Assembly (NCBI RefSeq): GCF_900120125.1
Contig: NZ_LT635546.1
Coordinates: 471,344-535,343, forward strand
Origin: Gemella massiliensis
GTDB taxonomy: Bacteria; Bacillota; Bacilli; Staphylococcales; Gemellaceae
Direction: 5' to 3'
Length of the DNA: 64,000 nucleotides
Positions 36,967 to 47,689 of this stretch are shown here, piece after piece (the stretch's first letter is position 1; each line of letters begins with the position of its first letter). The notes beneath the pieces were generated by a model that was given only the letters and a program-made list of their open reading frames with translations, was not told where the DNA came from and searched no databases. The position numbers were made by a program, and so were the translations under genes.

Positions 36967-37004
36967 AGATATGATTTTAATACATTTATAAATGGAGAAT
37001 AAAA

Positions 37005-38855
37005 ATGATTATTTACAATCCTATTCAAAATAAATTTCCTAAGGGAGCCGTTACTAATGATGAAAATATTAAATTTGAAATTTTAATAAAAGATAATTTT
37101 TTCTTTCATGATTTGAAAATTATCATAAAAAATGATTTTACAGGACAGATTATTTCTAAAAGTTTAACATTTAAAAACAACGAAAAAAATAATTATAACA
37201 AATATTCAGTAGAATTTGAAAAATTGGAAACTGGGTTGTATTTTTATCACTTTGAATTTCAATTTGATAATATTATCGCCTATTTAAAAAATAATCTATT
37301 AAATGCCGAATTAGTACATGATGAACATTCTTATACCGATTGGCAATTAACAGTTTATGATAAAAACTATAAAACTCCAAATTGGTATAAAGGATCGATT
37401 ATGTATCAAATTTTTCCGGATAGATTTAAAAAAAGTGATAATTACGAGGCAACAATAGCAAAAAATGAAGATGACAGAATAAGACATATTGATTGGAATA
37501 CTGTGCCACATTCCAATATTACTCATAAAAATTATAGTGCAAAAGATTTCTTAATGGGCAATCTGTTAGGCATTGAAGAGGAAAAAAATTATTTTAAACA
37601 GTTGAATATAGAAAGCATTTATCTAAATCCTATTATGGAAAGTTCTGAAAATCATCGTTATTCAACGGCAGACTATTTTAAAATTGATCCGTATTTCGGT
37701 ACTAATGAGCAGTTTAAACAATTTTGTACTAATTTTAAAAATGATAATATACGCATTATCTTAGATGGTGTTTTTAGCCATACCGGTTCAGATAGTATTT
37801 ACTTCAATCGCTATAATCATTATGACAGTATTGGAGCATTTAATTCGCAAAACTCTCCTTACTATGATTGGTTTTCTTTTTCAAACTTTCCTTATGAATA
37901 TAATTCTTGGTGGGGTTTTGATAATTTACCAACAGTAATAAAGGAGAATAAAAATTATAGTGATTTCATTAATAATAAAGACACAGGTGTCCTAAATTTT
38001 TGGCAAAATTTAGGAATTTCCGGGTGGCGTCTTGATGTTGCAGACGAATTTCCGGATGAATTTTTAGATAGAGTAAGAGAAACGACTAAATATTACGATG
38101 AAAATTCTCTTATTATAGGTGAAGTTTGGGAAGATGCTACAAATAAATTCTCATATAATATACGTCGTCGTTACTTTTTAGGTAAACAGTTGGACAGTGT
38201 GATGAACTATCCATGGAGAAATGCGATTATTGATTTTGTAAAAAATGGTAATGCAGAAAAATTTGCTTATGAAATATCTCTATTGGTAGAAAATTACCCA
38301 AAACCTGCTCTTGATTCCTTAATGAATTTACTATCAAGTCATGATACTGAACGTGTTTTAACTGTGTTGGCTTTTGATGAACCTGAAGATGTTCCCGTTG
38401 ATGAACGTCCTACTTATAAATTAAATTATGAACAATATAATAAAGCAAAAGAACTATTAAAATTTGCCAGTTTCATTCAATTTACTCTCCCCGGTGTTCC
38501 TTGTATTTACTATGGTGATGAAATAGGTATGTATGGTTTTAGAGATCCTTATAATCGTTTAGGTTTTACTCATGACAATAAAGATGAAGATTTATTATCT
38601 CATTATAAAAAATTATCTAACTTTAGATATAACCACAAAGAAAAATTTAAATCTAATTTTGAATTGGTTTATACTGAAAATAATTGTATCGCTTATTTAA
38701 GAAATAATATACTATGTGTAATAAATTTAGATTATGAGGCTCATTTTATAAAAAAATTTAGTGGAGAAATTCTTTTTGAAAACAACAAATCATACTCCAC
38801 TCCATTTGGAATAGTAATTTCACCAAGAAGTTTTACTGCTATTAAAATAGTATAA
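37005..38855 (+). CDS. GH13 alpha-glycosidase (neopullulanase/maltogenic amylase-like)
   Basis: A 616-residue amylase-family enzyme. An N-terminal beta-rich domain (about residues 1-125) precedes the catalytic barrel (IMYQIFPDRF). The nucleophile is in GWRLDVADE, the acid/base in IIGEVWEDA and the third catalytic aspartate in LLSSHDTERV. The layout fits neopullulanase or cyclomaltodextrinase types acting on maltodextrins or glycogen fragments. No signal peptide is seen, so it is cytoplasmic. Its place opposite glgBCDAP suggests it feeds or trims the glycogen pool. Confidence 0.87.
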   Translation: MIIYNPIQNKFPKGAVTNDENIKFEILIKDNFFFHDLKIIIKNDFTGQIISKSLTFKNNEKNNYNKYSVEFEKLETGLYFYHFEFQFDNIIAYLKNNLLNAELVHDEHSYTDWQLTVYDKNYKTPNWYKGSIMYQIFPDRFKKSDNYEATIAKNEDDRIRHIDWNTVPHSNITHKNYSAKDFLMGNLLGIEEEKNYFKQLNIESIYLNPIMESSENHRYSTADYFKIDPYFGTNEQFKQFCTNFKNDNIRIILDGVFSHTGSDSIYFNRYNHYDSIGAFNSQNSPYYDWFSFSNFPYEYNSWWGFDNLPTVIKENKNYSDFINNKDTGVLNFWQNLGISGWRLDVADEFPDEFLDRVRETTKYYDENSLIIGEVWEDATNKFSYNIRRRYFLGKQLDSVMNYPWRNAIIDFVKNGNAEKFAYEISLLVENYPKPALDSLMNLLSSHDTERVLTVLAFDEPEDVPVDERPTYKLNYEQYNKAKELLKFASFIQFTLPGVPCIYYGDEIGMYGFRDPYNRLGFTHDNKDEDLLSHYKKLSNFRYNHKEKFKSNFELVYTENNCIAYLRNNILCVINLDYEAHFIKKFSGEILFENNKSYSTPFGIVISPRSFTAIKIV

Positions 38856-38896
38856 ATGAGATTGCCTAAAATATTATACTTTTTATAACAAATAGG

Positions 38897-38995
38897 TAGT
38901 TCATTGATTTGAAAATACACTTTTAAAAATTTTTCCCAAATCTAATGAACTGTGAGGGGAACCTAATAAAATCACGGTTTTTAAGTCCCCTCATT
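38897..38995 (+). repeat. Terminator-associated repeat, copy A2
   Basis: Contains AAATCTAATGAACTGTG (38938-38954; 16 of 17 identical to copy A1), then TGAGGGGA...TCCCCTCA (38953-38993) and a T-run. Probably terminates the GH13 transcript. Confidence 0.65.
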
Positions 38996-39045
38996 TTTCT
39001 ATTATATTATTCTTTTCAAAATAATATAATTTTTTTTCTTTCTCA

Positions 39046-39411
39046 CTAATTTTTATATAATTTATATTTTTTATATGAACCAATTAAACAAGATATAAAT
39101 AATATAATAAAAATCAGCAATGTAACAAGTACAGATACTATTGAAAAATTCAAATAAAACAAACTACTTCCGGGTGCATCAGTAGTAAAAATACTCATAT
39201 AAAATCCAAATATTGCCCATGGAGATATTAAAAGAAATTCAATTATCAATAAAATAACGATAAATCTTTTCCATGGCATTGTTAATATAACATCTAAATT
39301 ATTATTTTTTCTACTAAGTATCATACCGATAAATACTATCAATAGTATTATTGACAGTATAATATGCCCATTTAATAAAAATAAAGCTAAAATCTTCTCT
39401 GATAATTCCAT
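39046..39411 (-). CDS. Three-helix membrane protein of unknown function
   Basis: A 121-residue protein with three hydrophobic segments (about residues 10-32, 47-70 and 82-110) and a basic C-terminus (SYKKYKLYKN). I do not recognise a family. The start is ATG 39411 after TTGGGAGGT; the longer TTG-initiated reading overlaps that ribosome site. It stands alone between the convergent GH13 gene and the divergent uvrB. Confidence 0.6.
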   Translation of the reverse strand: MELSEKILALFLLNGHIILSIILLIVFIGMILSRKNNNLDVILTMPWKRFIVILLIIEFLLISPWAIFGFYMSIFTTDAPGSSLFYLNFSIVSVLVTLLIFIILFISCLIGSYKKYKLYKN

Positions 39412-39521
39412 ACTACCTCCCAAATTCTTTATATAAATGTTTTACACAGTTGCTTCTCTTCTGTATTTAAAAAATATTTTAGAATTAAACTTCTTTCACT
39501 TATTTTAATTATATATTATAA

Positions 39522-39551
39522 TTGTATAGAAAACTATATTTTTGATATAAT
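39522..39551 (+). promoter_or_regulatory. Promoter of uvrB (extended -10)
   Basis: TTGTAT (39522-39527), an 18-nt spacer and TATAAT (39546-39551) preceded by TGA. No LexA-type box is recognised nearby. Confidence 0.6.
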
Positions 39552-39651
39552 TGTAAGGAAATTTTATATAAATAATATTTCTAATAATATTTTATAAAAA
39601 ACTAATTTATCATTCTATTAAAAATAAATTAATAATAAAGGATTGAGTAAT

Positions 39652-41649
39652 TTGGAAATAAAAAGACAACATGTTAATTTTGACCTTCAGAGTAAATATG
39701 AACCTAAAGGCGATCAGGTCAACGCAATTGCTGAATTAACAGCCGGTATTAAAAATAACGAAAAATATCAAACTTTATTAGGTGCTACCGGTACTGGAAA
39801 AACATTTACCATAGCAAATATTATTAAAAATATCGGTAAACCTACACTAGTCCTTGCACACAACAAAACCCTTGCAGGACAATTATATAATGAATTAAAA
39901 GAATTTTTCCCAAACAATCGTGTTGAATATTTTGTTTCATACTACGATTACTTTCAACCGGAAGCCTATGTACCTTCTACCGATACCTATATAGAAAAAG
40001 ATTCTTCTGTTAATGATGAAATAGATATGCTTCGTCATGGCGCTACATCATCACTTTTAGAACAAGATGACGTTATTATAGTTTCAAGTGTTAGCTGTAT
40101 TTATGGTTTAGGTTCTCCCGATGAATATGCATCTCTTGTTTTATCACTCCGTGTTGGTATGGAGATAAGTCGTAATAAAATTCTTGAAAAACTTATTAAT
40201 ATTCAATATATGCGTAATGATGTTGAATTCAGCCGTGGAACATTTCGTGTTCGTGGTGATGTTATTGAAATTTTTCCGGCATCACATGGTGAACACTCTA
40301 TTCGTATTGAAATGTTTGGAGATGAAATTGATAGAATTCGTGAAATTAATTCATTAACAGGGGAAGTTCTTTATGAGTTAGAACACATTTCCATCTATCC
40401 TGCCAGTCACTTTGTAGCCGGTGAAGTAAAAACTAAAGAGGCAATTAAACGTATTCGTAAAGAGTTGGAGGAACGATTAAAAGTTCTAAACATGGAAAAT
40501 AAATTGCTTGAAGTTCAACGATTAGAACAGAGAACCAACTATGACTTAGAAATGATGGAAGAAATGGGATTTTGCTCAGGTATTGAAAACTACTCATTAC
40601 ATTTAACTTTGCGTGAACCAGGATCTACACCCTATACTCTATTGGATTATTTCCCTAAAGATTGGCTACTGGTAGTTGATGAATCACATGTAACCCTTCC
40701 TCAAGTTCGTGGAATGTTTAATGGAGATAGAGCAAGAAAACAGGTTTTGGTTGATTATGGTTTTAGACTTCCTACTGCATTGGACAACAGACCTCTTAAT
40801 TATAATGAATTTGAAAGCAAACTAAACCAAGCCATTTTTGTTTCAGCAACACCCGGAGATTATGAATTAGAACACAGCAATAAAATTGTAGAACAAATTA
40901 TCAGGCCTACAGGATTATTGGACCCTATTATTGAAGTTCGTCCCGTTAGTGATCAAGTATTCAATTTGACAAAAGAAGCACAAAAAATTATAGAAAAAGG
41001 TGAGAGAATTCTCGTAACTACTCTTACTAAGAAAATGGCAGAAGCACTTACCGATTATCTTAAAGAAAATGGTCTTAAAGTAAAATATCTTCACTCAGAT
41101 ATAAAAACTCTGGAAAGAATAGAAATTATACGTGATCTTCGTCTTGGAAAATTTGATATTCTTGTCGGTATAAACCTGCTTCGTGAAGGTTTAGATATCC
41201 CTGAAGTTTCATTAGTTGCCATACTTGATGCTGATAAAGAAGGATTTTTACGTGGTGATAAAGCTCTTCTTCAAACAATCGGGCGTGCTGCACGTAATTC
41301 TAACGGTCGTGTAATTATGTATGCTGACAACATTACCCGTAGTATGAAAAAAGCTATTGAAGAAACAAATCGTCGACGTGAAATCCAAACCGCTTATAAT
41401 GAGCAACACGGTATAGTACCACAAACAATTATTAAAGATGTAAGGGATGCAATTAGTGCTAAGAAAGAATATATTGATGAAGAAATTAAAGAACTTGAAA
41501 ATAAAACCAGTATTAACGACAATAATATCAAAGAACATCTTACTGAACTGGAACAAGAAATGTTCGCTGCGGCTAAAAAATTTGACTTTGAACGTGCGGC
41601 AAAACTTAGAGATACTATCTTTGAACTAAAAGAAAAATACAAACTTTAA
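39652..41649 (+). CDS. uvrB: UvrABC excinuclease subunit B
   Basis: The damage-verifying helicase-like subunit of nucleotide excision repair. Walker [11 protein letters not shown], the beta-hairpin region [30 protein letters not shown], the helicase motif QTIGRAARN and a C-terminal UVR motif ([23 protein letters not shown]) are all present. I prefer the TTG at 39652, 9 nt after AAAGGA, over the in-frame TTG at 39643, which touches the ribosome site. uvrA does not follow. Confidence 0.95.
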   Translation: MEIKRQHVNFDLQSKYEPKGDQVNAIAELTAGIKNNEKYQTLLGATGTGKTFTIANIIKNIGKPTLVLAHNKTLAGQLYNELKEFFPNNRVEYFVSYYDYFQPEAYVPSTDTYIEKDSSVNDEIDMLRHGATSSLLEQDDVIIVSSVSCIYGLGSPDEYASLVLSLRVGMEISRNKILEKLINIQYMRNDVEFSRGTFRVRGDVIEIFPASHGEHSIRIEMFGDEIDRIREINSLTGEVLYELEHISIYPASHFVAGEVKTKEAIKRIRKELEERLKVLNMENKLLEVQRLEQRTNYDLEMMEEMGFCSGIENYSLHLTLREPGSTPYTLLDYFPKDWLLVVDESHVTLPQVRGMFNGDRARKQVLVDYGFRLPTALDNRPLNYNEFESKLNQAIFVSATPGDYELEHSNKIVEQIIRPTGLLDPIIEVRPVSDQVFNLTKEAQKIIEKGERILVTTLTKKMAEALTDYLKENGLKVKYLHSDIKTLERIEIIRDLRLGKFDILVGINLLREGLDIPEVSLVAILDADKEGFLRGDKALLQTIGRAARNSNGRVIMYADNITRSMKKAIEETNRRREIQTAYNEQHGIVPQTIIKDVRDAISAKKEYIDEEIKELENKTSINDNNIKEHLTELEQEMFAAAKKFDFERAAKLRDTIFELKEKYKL

Positions 41650-41775
41650 CATTAGTAAAATGTTTTCATATAACTACTATACTCTATTAATTTATGATAT
41701 AATAAAAGGAAAGTTTAAATATCCCTTTTTATTTAGACTATAAATATTGTATAAAATAATGTTAGGAGATTAAAC

Positions 41776-42843
41776 ATGAAAAAAGAAAATATCGGAATCA
41801 TTTATGGCGGCAAAAGTGCTGAACACTCTGTATCACTACTAACAGCAAAATCAATTATCAATGCAATTGATAAAGAAAAATACAACATCTTTCCTATTTT
41901 TATATCATTGGACGGCGCTTGGGCTAAGGGTAAAAAAATAACAAAACAAATTGAAAATCAAAAGGAGTTAATATTCTCAAATTTTGATAATGATATTAGC
42001 GGATTATTGTTCGAAAATGGATGTAAGTTTGATATAGTTTTCCCTGTTCTTCATGGCCCTAATGGAGAAGACGGTACTATTCAAGGGCTTCTTGAAATTA
42101 TGGATATCTCCTATGTTGGTAACAATGTTCTTTCATCAGCTACCGGAATGGACAAAGTTATTATGAAACAATTATTTGAAGCATATAACTTGCCTCAACT
42201 ACCATATGTTCACTTTATCGAATACACATGGAAAAATGATAAGGAACAAATCGTTAAAAATATTAATTCTAACCTAAAATATCCTGTATTCGTAAAACCT
42301 GCCAACCTTGGTTCATCTGTTGGAATTAGTCGTTGTAGTAACGAACAACAATTAATCGCAGGAATTGAAGAAGCCTTAAAATTTGATAAAAAAATCGTTG
42401 TTGAACAAGGTGCTGTTGATGCCAAGGAAATTGAAGTTGCAGTTATGGGATATAATGAAATCAAAACAACAGATCCCGGAGAAATAGTCAATATCTCTAC
42501 AACTGAATTCTATGATTATGAAACTAAATATACTGACGGTCAATCAAGAATGGACATCCCTGCTCCAATCAATACAGCTTTCTACCCTAAATTTAGAGAA
42601 ATGGCAGCCACAGCATTTCGTGCTATTAGCGGTTCCGGCTTAGTTCGTGCCGATTTCTTCTTAACAAAAGATGATGAGATATTTATAAATGAAGTAAATA
42701 CAATGCCGGGCTTCACTCCATTTTCTATGTTTCCATCGCTTTGGGCAAATATGGGAGTAAGCTATCCAGAAATAATTGAAGAATTGTTTGCTTTAGCAAA
42801 AGAACGTTATAGCGATCGTCAAAATTTATTAACTGAAGAATAA
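41776..42843 (+). CDS. ddl: D-alanine--D-alanine ligase
   Basis: An ATP-grasp enzyme, 355 residues, that makes the D-Ala-D-Ala dipeptide for peptidoglycan. GGKSAEHSVSL at the N-terminus, KPANLGSSVGISRC and the C-terminal metal-binding FINEVNTMPGFTPFSM are family landmarks. TTAGGAG precedes the start. murF, the next enzyme to use the dipeptide, follows after 13 nt. Confidence 0.96.
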   Translation: MKKENIGIIYGGKSAEHSVSLLTAKSIINAIDKEKYNIFPIFISLDGAWAKGKKITKQIENQKELIFSNFDNDISGLLFENGCKFDIVFPVLHGPNGEDGTIQGLLEIMDISYVGNNVLSSATGMDKVIMKQLFEAYNLPQLPYVHFIEYTWKNDKEQIVKNINSNLKYPVFVKPANLGSSVGISRCSNEQQLIAGIEEALKFDKKIVVEQGAVDAKEIEVAVMGYNEIKTTDPGEIVNISTTEFYDYETKYTDGQSRMDIPAPINTAFYPKFREMAATAFRAISGSGLVRADFFLTKDDEIFINEVNTMPGFTPFSMFPSLWANMGVSYPEIIEELFALAKERYSDRQNLLTEE

Positions 42844-42856
42844 GGATATACCACTT

Positions 42857-44218
42857 ATGAAATATAATATTACTGAACTGGTAAAAATACTAAATGCTAA
42901 AAAAGTAAACTTAATAGATGATAAATACATTACCGGTATAGCTATTGATAGCAGGAAAGTTCAACCCGGAGATTTATTTATTCCTTTTTTAGGAGAAAAT
43001 GTCGACGGTCATAATTATATTGAAACCGCCTTTAAAAAGGGAGCTGTCGCTTCCCTTTCTTTAAAGGTTAATTTCGAGTTAGATAAAAACATAATCTATG
43101 TTGAAAATAGTGAAAAAGCACTACAAACACTGGCACATCACTATTTAAAATCTTTAAATGTTAAAATCGTTGCTATTACCGGAAGTAACGGAAAAACTAC
43201 AACAAAAGACATTATTAGCTCCATATTATCTACTAAATATAAAGTTCATAAAACAGCTGGAAATTTTAATAATGAACTTGGAGTCCCATTAACTATTCTC
43301 TCCGCTCCGGAAGATAGTGACATACTTGTTCTTGAAATGGGCGCTGACAATTTTGGACAACTGGATTATCTTTCAAAATTAGTTGAACCGGATTTCACCG
43401 TTATTACCAATATAGGAGAAAGTCATATTGAATTTTTCAAAAATCGTGAAGGAATTGCCAAAGCAAAATTTGAAATTACTAATGGCATGAAAAAAAATGG
43501 GGTATTTGTCTATAATGGCGATGAAATACTTATTAAAAACTTAATAAATCAAAGCAATATAACATCTATCTCATGTGGTGAGTTAAAATCTAATGATATA
43601 ATCTTAGAAAACTATAATATTACCCGTAAATCTATTAATTTTAAATTAAATATTTCAAATACGCCGTTTAGTACATCATTAAAAGGTAAACATAATCTTT
43701 ATAATATTATGTTTGCAATAGCAATTTCTCACAAATTAGGGCTTAGTTACAGCGAAATAAAAAATGCTATAAGTAATATTAAAGAGATTACTAAAATGCG
43801 ACTTGAAAGCATACCCTACAAAAAAAATTCATTAATAATTAACGATGCCTACAACGCAAGTCCAACTTCAATGAAAGCAAGTATTGATGTTTTAAACGAA
43901 TTAACAGATTTTAGTTATAAAACACTGGTTTTAGGAGATATGTTTGAACTTGGAAGTAACGAAATATCATATCATAGTTTAGTTGGAGAACATATTACTG
44001 ACAATACAAAAAATATAAATCTTGTAATTAGTGTTGGAATTTTATCAAAAAATATTACTGATAATATTAAAAATACTATTTCCACACTTCACTTTAATAC
44101 AACAGAAGAAGTGACAAATTACTTAAAGCAGAATACTCACCCTAACGAAGTAATACTTTTTAAAGCAAGTCGTTCAATGAAACTTGAGAAAATTATTGAA
44201 GAATTAATAAAACACTAA
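42857..44218 (+). CDS. murF: UDP-MurNAc-tripeptide--D-alanyl-D-alanine ligase
   Basis: A Mur ligase of 453 residues that attaches D-Ala-D-Ala to the UDP-MurNAc-tripeptide. The ATP loop ITGSNGKTTTKD, the NNELGVPLT segment and INDAYNASPTSM of the C-terminal domain are present. It forms an operon with ddl, matching their consecutive steps. Confidence 0.96.
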   Translation: MKYNITELVKILNAKKVNLIDDKYITGIAIDSRKVQPGDLFIPFLGENVDGHNYIETAFKKGAVASLSLKVNFELDKNIIYVENSEKALQTLAHHYLKSLNVKIVAITGSNGKTTTKDIISSILSTKYKVHKTAGNFNNELGVPLTILSAPEDSDILVLEMGADNFGQLDYLSKLVEPDFTVITNIGESHIEFFKNREGIAKAKFEITNGMKKNGVFVYNGDEILIKNLINQSNITSISCGELKSNDIILENYNITRKSINFKLNISNTPFSTSLKGKHNLYNIMFAIAISHKLGLSYSEIKNAISNIKEITKMRLESIPYKKNSLIINDAYNASPTSMKASIDVLNELTDFSYKTLVLGDMFELGSNEISYHSLVGEHITDNTKNINLVISVGILSKNITDNIKNTISTLHFNTTEEVTNYLKQNTHPNEVILFKASRSMKLEKIIEELIKH

Positions 44219-44231
44219 CATTTTTTGTTCT

Positions 44232-44272
44232 GACCCCAAAAAGTTAGATTTTTGTTCTAACTTTTTGGGGTC
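44232..44272. terminator. Strong bidirectional terminator, murF / Vex-like cassette
   Basis: 17-bp perfect arms (GACCCCAAAAAGTTAGA and TCTAACTTTTTGGGGTC) with a 7-nt loop between two converging operons. Confidence 0.85.
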
Positions 44273-44315
44273 GGTACATTTTCGTTAGTGTTTTATTTTA
44301 ATTATATATTGGAAG

Positions 44316-45701
44316 CTATTTATCGCCCATTAATAAATCTTTCGGATGTTTTCTAAGTAATGTTATAGAAGCAATTAATACTGAAACTATAATAATTATC
44401 AATCCGAAACCTACAACTTTAGTCATATCCTCAGGGCTAACATGAACAGATAGATTTGTTAATGTTTTATTAAAACCATCTACTTCTGCACCTCCACCTA
44501 TATTTGCTCCTTTTCCTTCAAGCGATAGCTTTTTAGTAATATTTTTAGTTACTTGTGAAAGTATACTGTCCCCTACCATTTTACTAACATAATTTCCGGT
44601 AAAATATGCTGCAATAAAACTGAATACACTTATTATTATAACTTCTGTTATAAATTGTAAAAGTATTTTAGTTTTACTAATACCTAATGCCAACATAATT
44701 CCCATCTCTTTTCTTCTACCATTGATCCATAAGAATAGAACTAAAGTAAGAACTAATGCTCCGAATATAAGCGCTCCTACTAATAGATTATTTGTTGCAC
44801 CATAAATAGCATTAATTGATGATTGAAGTGCAGGGAAGTTATTGCTACTTTTTATAAGAGTGTATGACTGCCAATCAATATCAGATATTCCTCTTACTCT
44901 GTTCATTACTTTGTTTATGTTTTGCCCACCGCTAACAAAGAAAGTGGCATCTTGATAAATTGCAGTATCATCTGTAAAATTATATAATTTTTTGGTAGTT
45001 TCTGTATCTGTCACAAAAATGTTTTCATATAATTCTTGCGGGTAGGTTACTGATGTTTTATTTTTACCATCAAAGATTCCAACAACTTTAACCTTGGTTG
45101 TTTCATTTGCTTTATTAACATTATCAGCATCATGAACGTTTGATTTTAATGTTATAGTATCGCCAACTTTAATATTATTTTTTTGTGCAAAATCTTTATG
45201 AACTAAAGTAACATTTTTATCAGACTCATTAATATGGCGACCTTCAACTAATTTTAATGTTTCGGCAACAAATTTATCATCTTTAGATGAATCATTAATT
45301 CCCGTTACCATAACCGCACTTCCGAAATTTTTCTTTCGTTCTTCGCTTTGATTGTCAGAACCACCGGGTACTTCTACAATTTTATGATCTACTAGATCTG
45401 CCACTATATTTGTTCTTTTTACATAACCTGTAATACCTTCAGTTCCTTTTATTTTCTCTATATCTTTCCCTTTAAGATTACCGGCACCTCTTGATGTCCC
45501 TTGATTAACCCTACGGTTAATTTGCATAGAAAAACTGCTCGTTATATTTTTTAAAGTTTCTTTTGAAGCCGTATCTGTTGCATTCTTTACAGAAACACTA
45601 CTCAATATTAGAGTTGACATACATAAAAGAATACAGAAAATAATAAGTGTTTTTATTTTTTTACGCCATACATATGCGATGGCATTTTTTATAATTGACA
45701 T
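44316..45701 (-). CDS. FtsX-like ABC permease, Vex3 type
   Basis: A 461-residue permease with one N-terminal membrane helix, a large extracellular (MacB-like) region of about residues 50-290 and three C-terminal helices. The segment RKEMGIMLALGISKTKILLQF is the FtsX-domain hallmark. It is similar in layout to the first permease of the cassette, so the two probably form a heterodimer with the ATPase. Order permease-ATPase-permease recalls the pneumococcal Vex1-2-3 transporter, whose substrate is not settled. Confidence 0.8.
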   Translation of the reverse strand: MSIIKNAIAYVWRKKIKTLIIFCILLCMSTLILSSVSVKNATDTASKETLKNITSSFSMQINRRVNQGTSRGAGNLKGKDIEKIKGTEGITGYVKRTNIVADLVDHKIVEVPGGSDNQSEERKKNFGSAVMVTGINDSSKDDKFVAETLKLVEGRHINESDKNVTLVHKDFAQKNNIKVGDTITLKSNVHDADNVNKANETTKVKVVGIFDGKNKTSVTYPQELYENIFVTDTETTKKLYNFTDDTAIYQDATFFVSGGQNINKVMNRVRGISDIDWQSYTLIKSSNNFPALQSSINAIYGATNNLLVGALIFGALVLTLVLFLWINGRRKEMGIMLALGISKTKILLQFITEVIIISVFSFIAAYFTGNYVSKMVGDSILSQVTKNITKKLSLEGKGANIGGGAEVDGFNKTLTNLSVHVSPEDMTKVVGFGLIIIIVSVLIASITLLRKHPKDLLMGDK

Positions 45702-45744
45702 ATTTTTTCTCCTTACGCTTAATACATATATAAAATTAAAATGT

Positions 45745-46383
45745 TTATTTATTAATTTCTACTAATTTTTGTTTTTTTAACTCTAAAACAATATCTGCTT
45801 TGCTTGCTAGTTGATTACTGTGAGTTACTACTATAACACATTTATTTCTCTCTTTTGCTGATTTGATTAAAATTTCGATAATATCCATAGCCGTATTTTC
45901 ATCCAAGTTTCCTGTAGGTTCATCTGCTAATATAATAGGTGCTTCTGACACCAATGCCCTTGCTATTGCTACACGTTGCTGTTGACCACCTGATAATTTT
46001 AAAACATTACGATTAATTTCTTTTTCTTCAAGACCTAACTGTAATAATATATCTTTACCGGCTTCTTTATTAACTAATTTAATATTTTCAAGCGGTGTTA
46101 AATAATCAATTAAATTATAATTTTGGAAAACTAATGAAATTTGTTTACTTCTATGATGATTGTATCCACTTTCGGCAATATCCTTATCATTGAATAATAT
46201 TTCTCCTTTTGTGGGAGTATCTAATCCGGCTAAAAGTGATAATAATGTTGATTTTCCTGCACCGGATTTCCCGATAATTGCATAAAATTTCCCACTTTCA
46301 AATTCATAATTAATACGATTTAATACACTTTCTCTGGAATTGTTATAATTATAACTTACATTATTAATTTTTAATATTGTCAT
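45745..46383 (-). CDS. ABC transporter ATPase, Vex2/MacB type
   Basis: A 212-residue nucleotide-binding subunit. Walker A GKSGAGKSTL, Q-loop FQNYNLIDYL, signature LSGGQQQRVAIARAL and Walker B ILADEPTGNLD are intact. The sequence belongs to the LolD/MacB group that works with FtsX-type permeases. It lies 13 nt after the first permease and 43 nt before the second. Confidence 0.9.
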   Translation of the reverse strand: MTILKINNVSYNYNNSRESVLNRINYEFESGKFYAIIGKSGAGKSTLLSLLAGLDTPTKGEILFNDKDIAESGYNHHRSKQISLVFQNYNLIDYLTPLENIKLVNKEAGKDILLQLGLEEKEINRNVLKLSGGQQQRVAIARALVSEAPIILADEPTGNLDENTAMDIIEILIKSAKERNKCVIVVTHSNQLASKADIVLELKKQKLVEINK

Positions 46384-46396
46384 GTTTAATATCTCC

Positions 46397-47689
46397 TTAA
46401 CTCATATTTGATAAAATATCTTTTGGTTTTTTATGTAAAATAATATATGAAGTGCCTATTACTGATATTAGTATAATAAGAATTAGTATCCCATACGTTG
46501 AGATAATAGTTGTAAAATCTAATTTCGGTATAACACTTTCGAATATAGATGTAGATCCATCTTCAAATTGTCCGTTGTTTATAAATTCTTTAAACACATA
46601 TTTTGCGACAATATTACCGCCGGTGGAAGATAAAATTATACTAAATACTGAAATTATCATTAACTCTATAATAAACTGAGCAATAATTTTAATTTTTGAA
46701 ATACCTAGCGATAATAAAATTCCAATTTCATAAATTCGTTCTCTTAACCAAAACATTAATATAAGAGATAAAACAACAACACTTCCTATTATAATACCCA
46801 ATGTTAATACGTCTATAATATTTTTAAAATTTATAACGGATGAAGAAACTGCTTCAAAATCTTTATTATTTTTCACAATATCAACACCATTCCAATCTAT
46901 TGGAGTTTTTTTAGCGGTATCTACTGCACTATCAATTTCATTAGGATTAGATAAAAAATATACTGCCGTTGTAACTTTGTAATCATTGGCTTTATAACCC
47001 CATAATTTTTGGCTGGAATTATAATCTGTAAAAATAGTATTTTCCGTAGCGTCTGAACTCAAGCCGGTATTTTTTTCATTTTTTTGTCCTGAAAAAATTC
47101 CCGCTACTTCTAGTTCAACTTCACTACTCTCCTGTGTATTTGTTTCCTTTATAGCAACTCCACGTAATTTTATTTTATCTCCCACTTTTAAATTATTTTT
47201 TTGTGCTAATTTCTCATGTATAAGAACCTTTGAGTTGTCTTTTTCGGTAATAGGATTACCTTTTTCTAATTTAAAAACTCCACTTGTAAATTCTTTTTCT
47301 AATTTTGTATCCGTTGTCCCAAATATAGATACTAAATTACTTAGTTTAGAATTTGATTCATCTATTGTTACATTTTGTTTAACATCAACAACTTTTTTAT
47401 CTGTTAGCTTTGCCAAAGTATCATATTTAAAATTGTATTTAGAAATTTTTTTATTTTCTAAAAATTTTTTAGCTGCATCTAATGTGATAGGTTGTTCAAC
47501 ATTTTTGCTAACTACAGTAAACCCTGTATTTGATATTTCATATATTTTTTTTTCAATTTTATTAGTAGCAAACATAATAGAAAAACTACTTAATAATGCA
47601 GTGGAAATCAATGTTAATATCAGAAATATAAGTACAGTTTTTACTTTCTTTCTACTGATATAATTCCATGCGCGTTTTGTAATTGACAT
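46397..47689 (-). CDS. FtsX-like ABC permease, Vex1 type
   Basis: A 430-residue permease with one N-terminal helix, an extracellular domain and three C-terminal helices, including LRERIYEIGILLSLGISKIKIIAQF. First gene of the cassette. A short AAAGGAAC ribosome site precedes the ATG. No VncRS-like two-component system or Pep27-like peptide gene is adjacent, unlike the pneumococcal locus as I remember it. Confidence 0.8.
   Translation of the reverse strand: MSITKRAWNYISRKKVKTVLIFLILTLISTALLSSFSIMFATNKIEKKIYEISNTGFTVVSKNVEQPITLDAAKKFLENKKISKYNFKYDTLAKLTDKKVVDVKQNVTIDESNSKLSNLVSIFGTTDTKLEKEFTSGVFKLEKGNPITEKDNSKVLIHEKLAQKNNLKVGDKIKLRGVAIKETNTQESSEVELEVAGIFSGQKNEKNTGLSSDATENTIFTDYNSSQKLWGYKANDYKVTTAVYFLSNPNEIDSAVDTAKKTPIDWNGVDIVKNNKDFEAVSSSVINFKNIIDVLTLGIIIGSVVVLSLILMFWLRERIYEIGILLSLGISKIKIIAQFIIELMIISVFSIILSSTGGNIVAKYVFKEFINNGQFEDGSTSIFESVIPKLDFTTIISTYGILILIILISVIGTSYIILHKKPKDILSNMS

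Larger units (their letters stand above)
36690..37004. promoter_or_regulatory. Divergent control region, glgB and the GH13 gene
   Basis: This AT-rich region holds a -10 box for glgB (TATAAT on the minus strand, 36715-36710), the cre-like site at 36724-36737 and the plus-strand promoter at 36938-36966. Nothing else is recognisable. Confidence 0.6.
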
